A stretch of 64,000 nt of DNA from Rhodococcus sp. KRD197 (GTDB taxonomy: Bacteria; Actinomycetota; Actinomycetes; Mycobacteriales; Mycobacteriaceae), in contig NZ_JABFAO010000011.1 of NCBI RefSeq assembly GCF_017168235.1, positions 57,413 through 121,412 of the forward strand, written 5' to 3'. The notes beneath the pieces are model-generated. The model was not told where the DNA came from, did not search any database, and saw nothing but the letters and a program-made list of their open reading frames with translations. A program made the position numbers and the translations under genes. Below are positions 19,927 to 29,118 of the stretch, piece by piece. The first letter of the stretch is position 1, and each line of letters begins with the position of its first letter.

Positions 19927-20637
19927 GTGAACAGTTCACGAGGTCTTCGGGTGTTCGGCCTCGTCGCGCTGTTCGTCGCGCTCGGAGCGGTCGCTTCGAT
20001 TGCACCGCACCCGTCGATCGAGCAGATCCGCGAGTGGGCCCATGCGGTCGGACCCACCTTTCCCCTGGTGTTCTTCGCGGTCCACACCATCGTGACGGTG
20101 GCACCGGTGCCCCGGACGTTGTTCACCCTCTCCGCAGGTGTGTTGTTCGGCCCCCTCACCGGGCTGGCCCTGACCGTGGGCGCATCGACTCTGAGCGCTG
20201 TGCTCGCGCTTCTGTTGGTTCGCGCGGTCGGTCGCGATTGGTTTTCGGCGCGCATGACGCACCCGGCGGTTCGCAGGATCGACGACTCCCTCGTTCGTCG
20301 TGGCTGGCTGGCGGTGGGGTCGCTGAGGTTGATCGCCCCGGTCCCCTTCTCGGTGGTCAACTACTGCTGCGGGGTGTCCTCGATCCGCACTGTTCCGTTC
20401 GCTGCCGCGACCGCGGTCGGTGTGATTCCGGGCACTGTTGGAATTGTGCTCCTCGGCGATGCGCTCGGAGGTGACGCCGATCCACTGATGCTCGCCCTGT
20501 CCGGGGCCTTCATCGCGGTCGGTCTGGCCGGCTTGTTCGTCGACTGGAGGCTGACAATGTCGAGTTCAGGGTCGAGTTCAGGCGCGGCACGTCAAGCCAA
20601 GGCACTGGATTTTAAGAAGTCAAGCCCAGATAGTTGA
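19924..20637 (+). CDS. TVP38/TMEM64 (VTT) family membrane protein
   Basis: This 237-residue integral membrane protein belongs to the DedA/VTT superfamily, implicated in lipid scrambling or transport; its substrate is unknown. Hydrophobic segments occur at about 8-28, 47-67, 76-98, 100-120, 160-185 and 195-215. The family region is FTLSAGVLFGPLTGLALTVGAS followed by SLRLIAPVPFSVVNYCCGV, which contains the conserved R and P residues of the re-entrant loop. A Ser/Gly-rich cytoplasmic tail ends the protein. GTG at 19924 fits a leaderless start; an in-frame GTG at 19873 after GGAG is the alternative. It matches Rv1491c in position next to mutA, from memory. Its 3' end contains one copy of the AGTCAAG-like motif discussed for the next gene. 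Confidence 0.85.
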   Translation: MVNSSRGLRVFGLVALFVALGAVASIAPHPSIEQIREWAHAVGPTFPLVFFAVHTIVTVAPVPRTLFTLSAGVLFGPLTGLALTVGASTLSAVLALLLVRAVGRDWFSARMTHPAVRRIDDSLVRRGWLAVGSLRLIAPVPFSVVNYCCGVSSIRTVPFAAATAVGVIPGTVGIVLLGDALGGDADPLMLALSGAFIAVGLAGLFVDWRLTMSSSGSSSGAARQAKALDFKKSSPDS

Positions 20638-20668
20638 CTCTTCGTATTCAAGCCTCTAGCCTTGACTA
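20591..20668 (+). promoter_or_regulatory. Leaderless promoter and repeated AGTCAAG motif of the SatD-like gene
   Basis: The -35 TTGACT (20634-20639) and -10 TAGCCT (20657-20662) are separated by exactly 17 nt, and the ATG follows 6 nt later. The motif (A)GTCAAGCC occurs at 20591 and 20619, a related TCAAGCC at about 20648, and its reverse complement CCTTGACTA at 20660-20668, right at the start codon. The -35 itself is part of a half-site. This looks like an operator array for autoregulation. Confidence 0.6.
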
Positions 20669-21298
20669 ATGTTCGTGTTGACGATCGACCAGCGACGGAG
20701 TCGACGTGAGGTCGACCGCGTCGAGGACCTGCTCGCAGACATGCACCACCTTCAGCTCCGCCGGCCGTTCGAGCGAACCGCAGGTGACGAGGTACAGGCT
20801 GTAGTCGACGGCACACAGGTAGGCGCACGCACCGTGGTGGACATCACACTGACTCTGGTTCGCACAGGTAACTGGAGCGTGGGAATCGGAGTCGGTTCGG
20901 TCGAGCGCCCGCTACCGACCAGCACGCGTGCCGGACGCGGCCCGGCATTCGAGGCAGCCCGCGACGCCGTCACTCGGGCAAAGAATGCGCCGGCCAGGCT
21001 CGCGATCACCGCTGCGGATTCATGCCACACAGGTCGTGCTCTCGACGCCGAGACTGCACTGACGCTGTTGGCGCTGCTCATCCTGGACCGCACCGAACAG
21101 GGACACCAGGCCTGCGAATTGATGGATGCGGGGCACACCCAGACCGCCGCGGCCGAACTACTCGGGATCTCCAAGCAGGCGATGTCGCAACGATTGTCGG
21201 TGGCGAGGTGGAGTATCGAAGCCAACGGCCGCACGTTGGTCGAACACCTTCTCACCGACACCAGCGATGCTTCGAACGAACAGCCGGGAGACACATGA
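20669..21298 (+). CDS. SatD-like DNA-binding regulator
   Basis: This 209-residue protein resembles the SatD family. The N-terminal part (ERTAGDEVQAVVDG, TLTLVRTGNWSVGIGVGSVE) is the conserved ligand- or nucleotide-sensing-like domain. The C-terminal part holds a helix-turn-helix, TQTAAAELLGISKQAMSQRL, at about residues 156-175. It should act as a repressor or sensor; the signal is unknown. It starts at the first ATG of a leaderless transcript and its stop overlaps the following membrane-protein gene by 4 nt (ATGA). The repeated AGTCAAG motif in the promoter suggests that it binds its own promoter. Family recognition is from memory and moderate in strength. Confidence 0.7.
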   Translation: MFVLTIDQRRSRREVDRVEDLLADMHHLQLRRPFERTAGDEVQAVVDGTQVGARTVVDITLTLVRTGNWSVGIGVGSVERPLPTSTRAGRGPAFEAARDAVTRAKNAPARLAITAADSCHTGRALDAETALTLLALLILDRTEQGHQACELMDAGHTQTAAAELLGISKQAMSQRLSVARWSIEANGRTLVEHLLTDTSDASNEQPGDT

Positions 21299-21855
21299 CC
21301 TTCATAACGCTGCTGCTACTTGTACTCTCCGCAGCCGCAGCCGTCGTTCCCTCACGCCAGTCGATACCGCACTGGGTAAACGCCGCCGTGTCTGCAGCCC
21401 TGTTGGCACTGGCCGCGATCACCGGCGCCATGACCGACCCGGCACAGGGTTTCGCACTGGCCGCCACATATGTCGTCACCGTCTCAGCTGCCGTCGTCGG
21501 CGGATCCGCGATCGTCACGGCTGTTTTCCGGATAGCTCGAAGAGACGGCGCACCAGAACCAGGCGGACCCGCTGGACCAGCATCGGCTGGACCGTTGCAC
21601 GGCGGGAAGACGATCGGGGCCCTCGAACGAACCGCAGTGGCGGTGTCGATTCTGGCGGGATGGCCGGAGGGAATAGCGATCGTCCTGGCCGTCAAGGGCC
21701 TTGCGCGTTATCCGGAACTGCGTGGAACAGATCCGCCGACCGAAACACCGACGACACAGGTGTCGTCGGCGTCCGAACAATTCATCATCGGGACTTTCGC
21801 CAGCGTCATGTGGGCCGTCGCGGTCTGCGGAATCGGCCTCGGCCTGGTGAGCTGA
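21295..21855 (+). CDS. Small integral membrane protein coupled to the SatD-like regulator
   Basis: I do not recognise the family with certainty. The protein has 186 residues with hydrophobic segments at about 1-17, 27-47, 55-80 and 160-184, and a Gly/Pro-rich cytoplasmic loop (APEPGGPAGPASAGPLHGGK) in the middle. A short helix-like block, IGALERTAVAVSILAGWPEGIAIVLAVKGLARYPEL (broken here into IGALERTAVAVSILAGWP and EGIAIVLAVKGLARYPEL), is the most conserved-looking part. The ATG at 21295 overlaps the regulator stop, with GGGAG 4 nt before it. The pair is therefore expressed together. It may be the effector whose level the regulator controls. Confidence 0.75.
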   Translation: MTFITLLLLVLSAAAAVVPSRQSIPHWVNAAVSAALLALAAITGAMTDPAQGFALAATYVVTVSAAVVGGSAIVTAVFRIARRDGAPEPGGPAGPASAGPLHGGKTIGALERTAVAVSILAGWPEGIAIVLAVKGLARYPELRGTDPPTETPTTQVSSASEQFIIGTFASVMWAVAVCGIGLGLVS

Positions 21856-21862
21856 GCTGTGC

Positions 21863-23062
21863 CTACTGCTGTTCAGGTAGAGGTGACTGCTCGGGCAGAC
21901 CCGGCTCCAGTTCACCGAGACCGAGACCCAGGCCCTTGGCCAGGCTCGGATCGGGCTTGAGCGAGGTATCGACAGGCGTTCTGGCCACAGCCTCGGCGGC
22001 CGCGACGGCCTCTGCCACGGCCGGATCGCTCTTCGTCTCGAACCACTCGGCAACTTCTTCGGAGTCGTCGACGGGCTTCGTCTCGTCACCGGAGGTTTCA
22101 CTCGGCTCATAGCGGAAAACGCCGTCCTCGCCAGGTGTACCCAACGTCTTCGCAAACCCCTTCAACGCATCGCCGAAGTCGCTGGGAATCATCCACACCT
22201 TGTTCGAATCGCCCTGCGCCATCTGCGGAAGTGTCTGCATGTACTGGTAGGCAAGGAGCTCGGGCGTGGGCTTGCCGGACTTGATCGCGGCGAATACTTT
22301 CTCGATGGCCTTGGCCTGCCCCTGGGCCTGCAGGTACTTCGCAGCGCGATCACCCTGTGCACGAAGAATTCTGGACTGGCGCTCACCTTCGGCAGTCAGA
22401 ATCGACGCCTGCTTGGCACCCTCCGCCGCGAGGATGCGGCTCTGCTTGTCGCCCTCCGCCGTCTTGATCGAAGACTCCCGATGACCCTCGGCGGTAAGGA
22501 TGGTCGCACGCTTCTCACGGTCGGCCTTCATCTGCTTCTCCATCGATTCCTGAATCGACGGCGGCGGGTCGATGCTCTTGAGCTCGACACGTGCCACTCG
22601 CAGTCCCCATCGACCCGTGGCTTCGTCGAGTACGCCGCGCAGCTGGCCATTGATCGAATCACGCGAGGTGAGCGTCTCCTCCAGCGTCATTCCGCCGACG
22701 ACGTTACGAAGCGTGGTGGTGGTCAATTGCTCGACACCGACGATGTAGTTGTTGATCTCGTAGACCGCAGCCTGCGGGTTGGTCACCTGAAAGTAGACGA
22801 CCGTGTCGATGGACACCGTGAGGTTGTCCTTGGTGATCACGGGCTGGGGAGGGAACGAGACGACACGTTCGCGGAGATCGACCTTGGCACGAATGCGGTC
22901 GACGAACGGAATGAGAAACGTGAGCTGACCGGAGACGGTCTTGGAGTAGCGGCCGAGCCGTTCGATGACGGCTGCATCTGCCTGTGGGACGAGTGCAACG
23001 GACTTGGCGAGCAGGACGACTACGAGAAAGACGATGACGCCCAGAACTATCAGTGCTTCCAT
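21863..23062 (-). CDS. SPFH/Band 7 domain protein (stomatin-like)
   Basis: This 399-residue protein is anchored by one N-terminal membrane segment (EALIVLGVIVFLVVVLLA). It has a Band 7 domain (VIERLGRYSKTVSGQLTFLIPFVDR to the QAAVYEINNY and TTTLRNVVGGMTLEETLTSRD blocks). A long coiled coil follows, built from repeats of the type ILTAEGxRxSxI (near residues 190-260). Such proteins form membrane rings or scaffolds that organise microdomains or proteases. The C-terminal 100 residues are acidic and low in complexity. The ATG at 23062 gives the membrane anchor; a longer open frame to 23104 was rejected. It follows the NfeD gene with a 4-nt gap, a standard partnership, matching Rv1487-Rv1488. Confidence 0.9.
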   Translation of the reverse strand: MEALIVLGVIVFLVVVLLAKSVALVPQADAAVIERLGRYSKTVSGQLTFLIPFVDRIRAKVDLRERVVSFPPQPVITKDNLTVSIDTVVYFQVTNPQAAVYEINNYIVGVEQLTTTTLRNVVGGMTLEETLTSRDSINGQLRGVLDEATGRWGLRVARVELKSIDPPPSIQESMEKQMKADREKRATILTAEGHRESSIKTAEGDKQSRILAAEGAKQASILTAEGERQSRILRAQGDRAAKYLQAQGQAKAIEKVFAAIKSGKPTPELLAYQYMQTLPQMAQGDSNKVWMIPSDFGDALKGFAKTLGTPGEDGVFRYEPSETSGDETKPVDDSEEVAEWFETKSDPAVAEAVAAAEAVARTPVDTSLKPDPSLAKGLGLGLGELEPGLPEQSPLPEQQ

Positions 23063-23066
23063 GAAA

Positions 23067-23507
23067 CTAGATTCCCCTCCATACGACAGCGGTTGCGCCG
23101 TCAATTTCCATTACGGTCACGGTCGTCCCCGGCGCGTACACCTCGGTGTCGTCGAGCGGGCGAGCAGTCCACACGTCACCATCGATCTTGACCTGACCTT
23201 CGGTTGCCGACACCTGGGCCAGAACCAGCGCCGATTTGCCGGACAGCGCGGCGACGCCGGTCGTCAGGATTGGGGGCGACGCGAACTTGCGAAGCAGTAT
23301 CGGACGCACACCGAGCACGAGGGCCAACGACACGAGCGCGAAGATCACTGCATCTGCCCACACCGGGAAGTCCGTCACCGCGGAGATACCGGCGGTCGCC
23401 AGCGCACCGCCGGCAATCATGAGCAGGAAAAAGTCTCCCGTCAGCGCCTCGGCCGCTGCAAGGAGACCTCCTGCGATGAGCCAGATAATCGCCGCCACAG
23501 AGTCCAT
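23067..23507 (-). CDS. NfeD-like membrane protein
   Basis: This 146-residue protein has hydrophobic segments at about 5-35, 38-47 and 50-70 and a C-terminal OB-fold-like domain (GKSALVLAQVSATEGQVKIDGDVWTAR, ending VMEIDGATAVVW). This is the short NfeD architecture. It works with the stomatin-like protein encoded 4 nt downstream, probably in membrane quality control. The protease domain found in long NfeD proteins is absent, as usual for this short form. Start ATG at 23507. The order NfeD-SPFH is the same as in M. tuberculosis. Confidence 0.88.
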   Translation of the reverse strand: MDSVAAIIWLIAGGLLAAAEALTGDFFLLMIAGGALATAGISAVTDFPVWADAVIFALVSLALVLGVRPILLRKFASPPILTTGVAALSGKSALVLAQVSATEGQVKIDGDVWTARPLDDTEVYAPGTTVTVMEIDGATAVVWRGI

Positions 23508-23556
23508 ACAACCACAAATCGGACAGCTGGCGGGGGACCAGGCTACGACCTGGAAA

Positions 23557-24378
23557 CTACGGCTCTGTCACAAAATCCACGAGACGCTCGACCGCGCCGA
23601 TCAGGGGTGCCTCGAGGTCGCGGAACGACGACACGGACGAGTAGACGCGTCGCCAACCATCCCTCGGCGACCCCCACCCGAGCTCCCGGCAGATACCGGT
23701 CTTCCAGTCCTGCCCGCGCGGGATTTTCGGCCATGCGGAAATACCAACCGCTTTGGGCCGCACTGCTTCCCAGACATCGATGTACGGATGACCGGTAACG
23801 AGCACATGCGGTCCGAGCGAGGTGGTCAGCTTCGACTCCTTCGACCCGTCCACCAGGTGATCGACCAACACGCCGACACGACGTCCCGGCCCGGGCCCGA
23901 AATCGGCGAGCCGCTCCCCCAGGTTGTCCAAGCCCTCCAAGTGCTCCACCACAACACCCTCGACGCGCAGATCGTGCCCCCACACCCGTTCGACGAGGGC
24001 GGCGTCGTGCACCCCTTCCACCCAGATTCGGCTTGCCCGAGCAGTCCGCGCCCGGACGCCCTCGACTTTCGTCGAACCGGACGCCGACCGGGTGTCCGCT
24101 GGTTTCTTCGCTGCAGCGCGGACGCGCACGAGCGTCACTCGTCGGCCGTCGATCAGGAACGCCGCCTCACGCAACGCGAACAGACGCGTCGTACGCGCAG
24201 CGTCCTCGAGCCTGACGAAGTCACCGTCGTACGTTCTCTCGAACCCGACAACCGCACCGCAGAACCCACTGGCTGCGTCCTCGACAACCAGACCTCGTTC
24301 CGCAGGCACCTCGGGCGCTGGAACCTTGCGCATGCGGCTGTGCCCCGAAAGAATGTCGCCGCCATAGATGTCTGCCAC
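23557..24378 (-). CDS. DUF3097 family protein
   Basis: This 273-residue protein of unknown function matches the actinobacterial DUF3097 family (Rv1486c in M. tuberculosis, from memory). Conserved-looking blocks include ADIYGGDILSGHSR at the N-terminus, SRIWVEGVHDAALVERVWG, VEHLEGLDNL, GVLVDHLVDGSKES and VTGHPYIDVWEAVRP. The region IWVEGVHDAALVE and LVDHLVDGSKES resembles a Toprim-like acidic core (E..D..D), but this is only an impression. The start GTG at 24378 follows a -10-like TACGGT by 7 nt, so it is probably leaderless; longer open sequence upstream lacks support. It is divergent from the next gene. Confidence 0.85.
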   Translation of the reverse strand: MADIYGGDILSGHSRMRKVPAPEVPAERGLVVEDAASGFCGAVVGFERTYDGDFVRLEDAARTTRLFALREAAFLIDGRRVTLVRVRAAAKKPADTRSASGSTKVEGVRARTARASRIWVEGVHDAALVERVWGHDLRVEGVVVEHLEGLDNLGERLADFGPGPGRRVGVLVDHLVDGSKESKLTTSLGPHVLVTGHPYIDVWEAVRPKAVGISAWPKIPRGQDWKTGICRELGWGSPRDGWRRVYSSVSSFRDLEAPLIGAVERLVDFVTEP

Positions 24379-24443
24379 GGCAGACACCGTAGCGACCCCG
24401 TCTAGGAAGCGCCGCGCGCCACGCCGACCTATGCTTGGCAGTC
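24379..24443. promoter_or_regulatory. Divergent pair of leaderless promoters
   Basis: This 65-bp spacer holds two opposed -10 elements. TACGGT (24386-24391, minus) precedes the DUF3097 GTG by 7 nt. TATGCT (24430-24435, plus) precedes the GTG at 24444 by 8 nt. The two promoters leave about 38 bp between the -10 boxes for shared -35 regions. Confidence 0.5.
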
Positions 24444-25265
24444 GTGAGTTCTCCAAGCGCAAGCCTCACCCTGTGGGCCAGCTCGTGGCTGGCCGGTGTC
24501 AGCGCGTCCGACGATGTCATCGACGCCTTGTCCGAGTGGGCGCCGATGCACCTGATCGCGGCGGCCGACGATCGGACCGCGGGCGCTACGGGCCTGTCGT
24601 GGCCGAGTCCCCGCGCGGACGGCGTCGCCGCGCTCCTGACAGCTGTCCGCAAACACGTCCCCCGCACCAGTGCCGACGCTGTGATCGAGTTACTTCTGCC
24701 GGCACCGGGAGCGGTGGAGAACCTGCCCCCGAACAGCGACTTCGCTCGCGCAGCCCTTGTTGCTGGGCAGGCTGTGGTGGTCGGGCACTCGGATACGACG
24801 GGACTCGGCTTCGTACCGACGGTCGAAGGTCCGGATGTTCTTCGTTGGACGGTCTTCTCGGTCCCCATCACCTCTCATTACGTGCGCGAGTACTCGCTCG
24901 GCCAAGCCGAGTACTCCATGCGTGACGCTGTCCGCGGCGCCGCGGACGCCCTCGGATCCATGCAGGTACTACCGACGAGATCCGCGGACGGCAACCCGCG
25001 CTCTCGGATCGAGAGTGCGATGTCGGAGATGGCTCGCCACCGCTATCCGGACGGCACACCCGAGCGAGTTCTTCGAGTGATGGAGTCCGCGGACCGCGTC
25101 GCAGCGATTCTGTCGGTCGCCCAGCAGCATGCCCCCACCGAGGCGCCCACCGCCGGCGCGGCAGCGGCCCGAGAAGACTTGCTGCGACCGTTGTGGGGTG
25201 CCGTCCGATCTGCCAGACTCAGCGCCGTCGCAGCGACGGTGCAGACGTGTGTGCAGCGCACATGA
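24444..25265 (+). CDS. Conserved hypothetical protein next to hemH
   Basis: I do not recognise this 273-residue protein. It has no signal peptide or clear membrane segments, although the first 20 residues (SPSASLTLWASSWLAGVSAS) are weakly hydrophobic. It contains an Ala-rich N-terminal half, a beta-like centre (TTGLGFVPTVEGPDVLRWTVFSVP) and a helical C-terminal half. A notable block is YSLGQAEYSMRDAVRGAADAL. The GTG at 24444 was chosen from a leaderless -10 element. It ends 15 nt before the convergent ferrochelatase gene. The regular codon bias supports a real protein. Confidence 0.7.
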   Translation: MSSPSASLTLWASSWLAGVSASDDVIDALSEWAPMHLIAAADDRTAGATGLSWPSPRADGVAALLTAVRKHVPRTSADAVIELLLPAPGAVENLPPNSDFARAALVAGQAVVVGHSDTTGLGFVPTVEGPDVLRWTVFSVPITSHYVREYSLGQAEYSMRDAVRGAADALGSMQVLPTRSADGNPRSRIESAMSEMARHRYPDGTPERVLRVMESADRVAAILSVAQQHAPTEAPTAGAAAAREDLLRPLWGAVRSARLSAVAATVQTCVQRT

Positions 25266-25280
25266 TCGGCTGAGATCAGG

Positions 25281-26351
25281 TCAGGCCGGCGGTCGTGTCG
25301 GTCGTGTCGGCTGCTCACAACACCCAACGGCGCACCGCGCCCCATTGGTGGTCGAACCGTAGCCCGGCACTGCGCCGATACCGCGCGCGTCGGCGCCGTC
25401 GGTGTACTCACGGACCAGTTCCACAACCATTTTCGCGAAACGGACGTCTGTGCCTGGGGTGGCCGCTCGGACGTAGTCCATCGATAGTTCTTTCGCCTTC
25501 GCTTCCGCTTCGGTGTCGAGGTCCCACACCACCTCGAGATGGTCGGACACGAAGCCGATCGGGCAGACAACCACCGCCTCGACGCCGGTGCCGGCAAGCT
25601 TTTCCAGATGGTCGCAGATATCGGGTTCGAGCCATGGAACCTGCGGCGGGCCGGAACGGGACTGCCAGACCACGTCGTAGTCGTCGATCCCGGCTGCAGC
25701 CGCGGCGAGCCTCGACGCGTCGGCGACCTGACGACTGTAGAGGTGACCGCCGTCGACTGGAGGACCTGCGTTGGCATCGGCGGCACTGGGAATCGAATGT
25801 GCGGTGAACACCAGCCTGGCCCCTGCTCGTGCCGCCGGGTTCAGCGCGGCGAGCGCGGCCTCGATGGCATCGGCAAACGACGCGATCATCACCGGGTGAT
25901 CGAAATACTGCCGGATCTTCACCATGTCAGGGGCACCGTCACCCACCGAGGCTCGAGCGCGCGCTATGTCCTCGTGATACTGCCGACATCCCGAGTAGCC
26001 GCCCCACGCGGATGTGGGAAACACGAGCGCTCGCTCGACCCCGTCCGCCTTCATCTGCGCAACGGTGTCCTCCGCCATCGGATGCCAGTTGCGGTTCCCG
26101 AAGTACACCGGCAGTTCGATTCCCGCGGCAGCCAATTCAGCTTCGATGCGGCCGATGATGTCGCGGTTGAGCGCATTGATGGGTGAGACACCACCGAAAT
26201 GCATGTAATGCTCGACGACTGCGTCGAGCCGTTCGGGGGGCACGCCGCGGCCACGAGTGACGTTCTCGAGGAACGGGCGAACATGGGCGGGCTCTTCGGG
26301 GCCACCGAACGACAGTAGAAGAAGGGCGTCGTATACCGAGGACGTCGTCAT
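25281..26351 (-). CDS. hemH: Ferrochelatase (coproporphyrin ferrochelatase type)
   Basis: This 356-residue enzyme inserts iron into the porphyrin ring late in haem synthesis. In actinobacteria the substrate is generally coproporphyrin III, so cpfC is an alternative name. Family blocks are [13 protein letters not shown] at the N-terminus, [44 protein letters not shown] with the catalytic His, and the Glu region [23 protein letters not shown]. The Cys at 122 and the C-terminal CAVGCC could bind the [2Fe-2S] cluster known in some actinobacterial homologues. GGAGAG precedes the ATG at 26351. It lies downstream of inhA but a strong hairpin separates them. Confidence 0.95.
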   Translation of the reverse strand: MTTSSVYDALLLLSFGGPEEPAHVRPFLENVTRGRGVPPERLDAVVEHYMHFGGVSPINALNRDIIGRIEAELAAAGIELPVYFGNRNWHPMAEDTVAQMKADGVERALVFPTSAWGGYSGCRQYHEDIARARASVGDGAPDMVKIRQYFDHPVMIASFADAIEAALAALNPAARAGARLVFTAHSIPSAADANAGPPVDGGHLYSRQVADASRLAAAAAGIDDYDVVWQSRSGPPQVPWLEPDICDHLEKLAGTGVEAVVVCPIGFVSDHLEVVWDLDTEAEAKAKELSMDYVRAATPGTDVRFAKMVVELVREYTDGADARGIGAVPGYGSTTNGARCAVGCCEQPTRPTRPPA

Positions 26352-26395
26352 CTCTCCATTGTGCGCCAAACCCGCAAGTGACCGGAAAACGCGCT

Positions 26396-26446
26396 GCGCT
26401 CGAGGGTGAAAGCCCATGGTCAGCCAGGGATCTCACCCTCGAGCGC
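26396..26446 (-). terminator. Hairpin between inhA and hemH
   Basis: The arms GCGCTCGAGGGTGA (26396-26409) and TCACCCTCGAGCGC (26433-26446) are perfectly complementary over 14 bp with a 23-nt loop. It starts 6 nt after the inhA stop, so it probably ends the fabG1-inhA transcript before hemH. Confidence 0.75.
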
Positions 26447-26452
26447 GCGGGC

Positions 26453-27277
26453 TCACATACCTTCGGGCAGGTACGTGTTGTGGCTGGCGCCGCCATCGAC
26501 GTAGATGATCGAACCGGTGGTTCCGGGCAACCAGTCGGACAACAATGCCACGATGGACTTGGCCACTACGGTCGGATCGTCGTAGTTCCAACCGATCGGT
26601 GACGCGCCGTCCCAGTACTCGTTGAGCTGCTGCATCTTCTTCGCATCATCGGTGGCGGTTCCGGCAATGGCCTTCGCTGCGAGAGTGCGGATGGGACCGG
26701 CCGCGACGAGGTTCGACCGAATCCGCTTGGCCTGCCCCACCTCTCGGGCTACATAGCGGTTGACCGATTCCAGAGCGGCCTTCGCCACTCCCATCCAGTT
26801 GTAGTACGGCATCGCCGTGCGCGGATCGAAGTCCATGCCGACGATGGAACCGCCCTCGTTCATGACCGGAAGGACGGCGCGGGCAAGCGAGGCGTAGCTC
26901 CACGCCGAGATTTCGAACGCCTTCGACGCGTCCGGGCCGGGGCCGTCCAGGAACGGCTTGGCGTCGGGTCCCATGAGTGTGCGCGGTGCGAACGCGATGG
27001 AGTGCAGCACACCGTCGATACCCTCGGGTGCCAACTCGCGTACCCGGTCGGCCAGCGCAGCGAGATGCTCCTCGTTGGTGGCATCGAGTTCGATGGCCGG
27101 CGGCACCGGCTGGGGAAGGCGCTGCGCGATTCGGTCGATCAGCCGCAGCCGATCGAATCCGGTGATGATCACCTTCGCGCCCTGATTTTGCGCCATAGCA
27201 GCGGCGTGGAACGCGATCGAAGCATCGGTGATGATGCCCGTCACGAGAATGGTCTTGCCTTCGAGCAGTCCGCCCAT
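26453..27277 (-). CDS. inhA: Enoyl-[acyl-carrier-protein] reductase InhA (NADH)
   Basis: This 274-residue enzyme performs the last step of each FAS-II cycle in mycolic acid elongation. The divergent SDR nucleotide motif [21 protein letters not shown] is at residues 14-34. [13 protein letters not shown] and [25 protein letters not shown] follow, with the catalytic Tyr and Lys in [29 protein letters not shown] forms the substrate loop, and the C-terminal [14 protein letters not shown] is typical. It follows fabG1 by 39 nt on the same strand, the usual mabA-inhA operon of mycolate-producing bacteria. Presence of InhA points to a member of the Mycobacteriales. Confidence 0.96.
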   Translation of the reverse strand: MGGLLEGKTILVTGIITDASIAFHAAAMAQNQGAKVIITGFDRLRLIDRIAQRLPQPVPPAIELDATNEEHLAALADRVRELAPEGIDGVLHSIAFAPRTLMGPDAKPFLDGPGPDASKAFEISAWSYASLARAVLPVMNEGGSIVGMDFDPRTAMPYYNWMGVAKAALESVNRYVAREVGQAKRIRSNLVAAGPIRTLAAKAIAGTATDDAKKMQQLNEYWDGASPIGWNYDDPTVVAKSIVALLSDWLPGTTGSIIYVDGGASHNTYLPEGM

Positions 27278-27316
27278 GTGTGTTCCTAACAGATCGAATG
27301 AAATGAGAAAAGCAGG

Positions 27317-28048
<732 letters not shown>

Positions 28049-28094
28049 CTATCTGTTGGTGCGTCGGAGACAAAGTAGGACTACTGGTGATTAC

Positions 28095-28123
28095 TAACAG
28101 CAAATCAGGCAAAACTTCTCAAA
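28095..28123 (-). promoter_or_regulatory. Tentative fabG1-inhA promoter
   Basis: On the minus strand TTGAGA (28118-28123) is followed after 17 nt by TGTTAG (28095-28100). The -10 match is poor. The position, in the only 86-bp gap upstream of fabG1 and AT-rich, is the main argument. Confidence 0.3.
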
Positions 28124-28125
28124 AG

Positions 28126-29118
28126 TCAGGGCAGTCTTTGGCGGAGAACCAAAGCCGTACCCAAGCCCGCGGCGGTGAACAGAACTCCCAGGATCAACCA
28201 CGGACGGCTCGCATCGCCACGGGTGATCTCGAACCCGATCTGCTCCTCGAGGGTGTCGTACACCGCGCGCAACTCCTCGAGTGAGGATGCAGTGAAGAAG
28301 CTACCGCCCGACAGATCGGCGATCTCACGCAGCGAGGGGTCGTCCACCGGGACGGGCACTCTGTCCGAGCCCGCTTCGGTCTCGATGTCGACAGTTCCAT
28401 AGCTGGTCCCGAACGAGATGGTGGAGATCGGCACGTCCCTCTCGGCGGCCGCGCGCGCCGCGGTGTAGGCGCCGCGGGGATCGTCGGGTTCCTCCGGCAC
28501 AGTCTGTTTGCCATCCGACAACAGAACGATGCGAGCGGGCGGAGCTGCTTCGCCGCCACCCAGCACCGCACCGAGCGTGTCGATGGATTGCAGAGAGGTG
28601 AAGATGGCCTCGCCCGTAGCCGTACGTTCGCTCAGCTGCAATTTGTCGATGGCCGCTTTGGTCGCTTCGCGGTTGGTTGTCGGCGACACCAGTACCGAGG
28701 CCGTTCCAGCAAACGCAACGAGACCGAGGTTGATGCCGGGTGTCAAACCGTCGGCGAACGATTTTCCGGCTTCCTGAGCCGCCGCCAGCCGCGACGGTTC
28801 CACGTCGGTGGCTTCCATCGACAACGACACATCGATGACGAGCATGACTGTGGCGCGGTTGCGCGGGACACGCTGATCCGAGGTCGGCCCGGCGAGCGCC
28901 ACCGTCAACAGCATCAGGCCCACCAGGACGAGGGCGGTGGGGACGTGACGCTCGTACCCGCGGCGGGTGGGCGCGACGGTCTCGAGCAATTCCATGTTGG
29001 AGAACAGCAGCGTGTGCTTCTGACGTCGACGCTGCATGAGGACGTACCCGACGACGAGGCCGATGACGACGATCAGGAACAGAAGCCACCACGGTGAGGA
29101 GAACTGCGACAGACTCAC
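28126..29118 (-). CDS. VWA domain membrane protein (Rv1481-like)
   Basis: This 330-residue protein has two N-terminal membrane segments (about 10-27 and 61-80), a central von Willebrand A domain and a C-terminal membrane segment (about 308-326). The MIDAS metal site is visible as [17 protein letters not shown] near residue 96, with [17 protein letters not shown] (Thr position) and [17 protein letters not shown] (Asp position). Such proteins work with MoxR ATPases to mature or modify partner proteins. Its GTG-type start overlaps the DUF58 stop by 4 nt, placing it third in the moxR-DUF58-VWA operon. The client protein is unknown. Confidence 0.9.
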   Translation of the reverse strand: MSLSQFSSPWWLLFLIVVIGLVVGYVLMQRRRQKHTLLFSNMELLETVAPTRRGYERHVPTALVLVGLMLLTVALAGPTSDQRVPRNRATVMLVIDVSLSMEATDVEPSRLAAAQEAGKSFADGLTPGINLGLVAFAGTASVLVSPTTNREATKAAIDKLQLSERTATGEAIFTSLQSIDTLGAVLGGGEAAPPARIVLLSDGKQTVPEEPDDPRGAYTAARAAAERDVPISTISFGTSYGTVDIETEAGSDRVPVPVDDPSLREIADLSGGSFFTASSLEELRAVYDTLEEQIGFEITRGDASRPWLILGVLFTAAGLGTALVLRQRLP

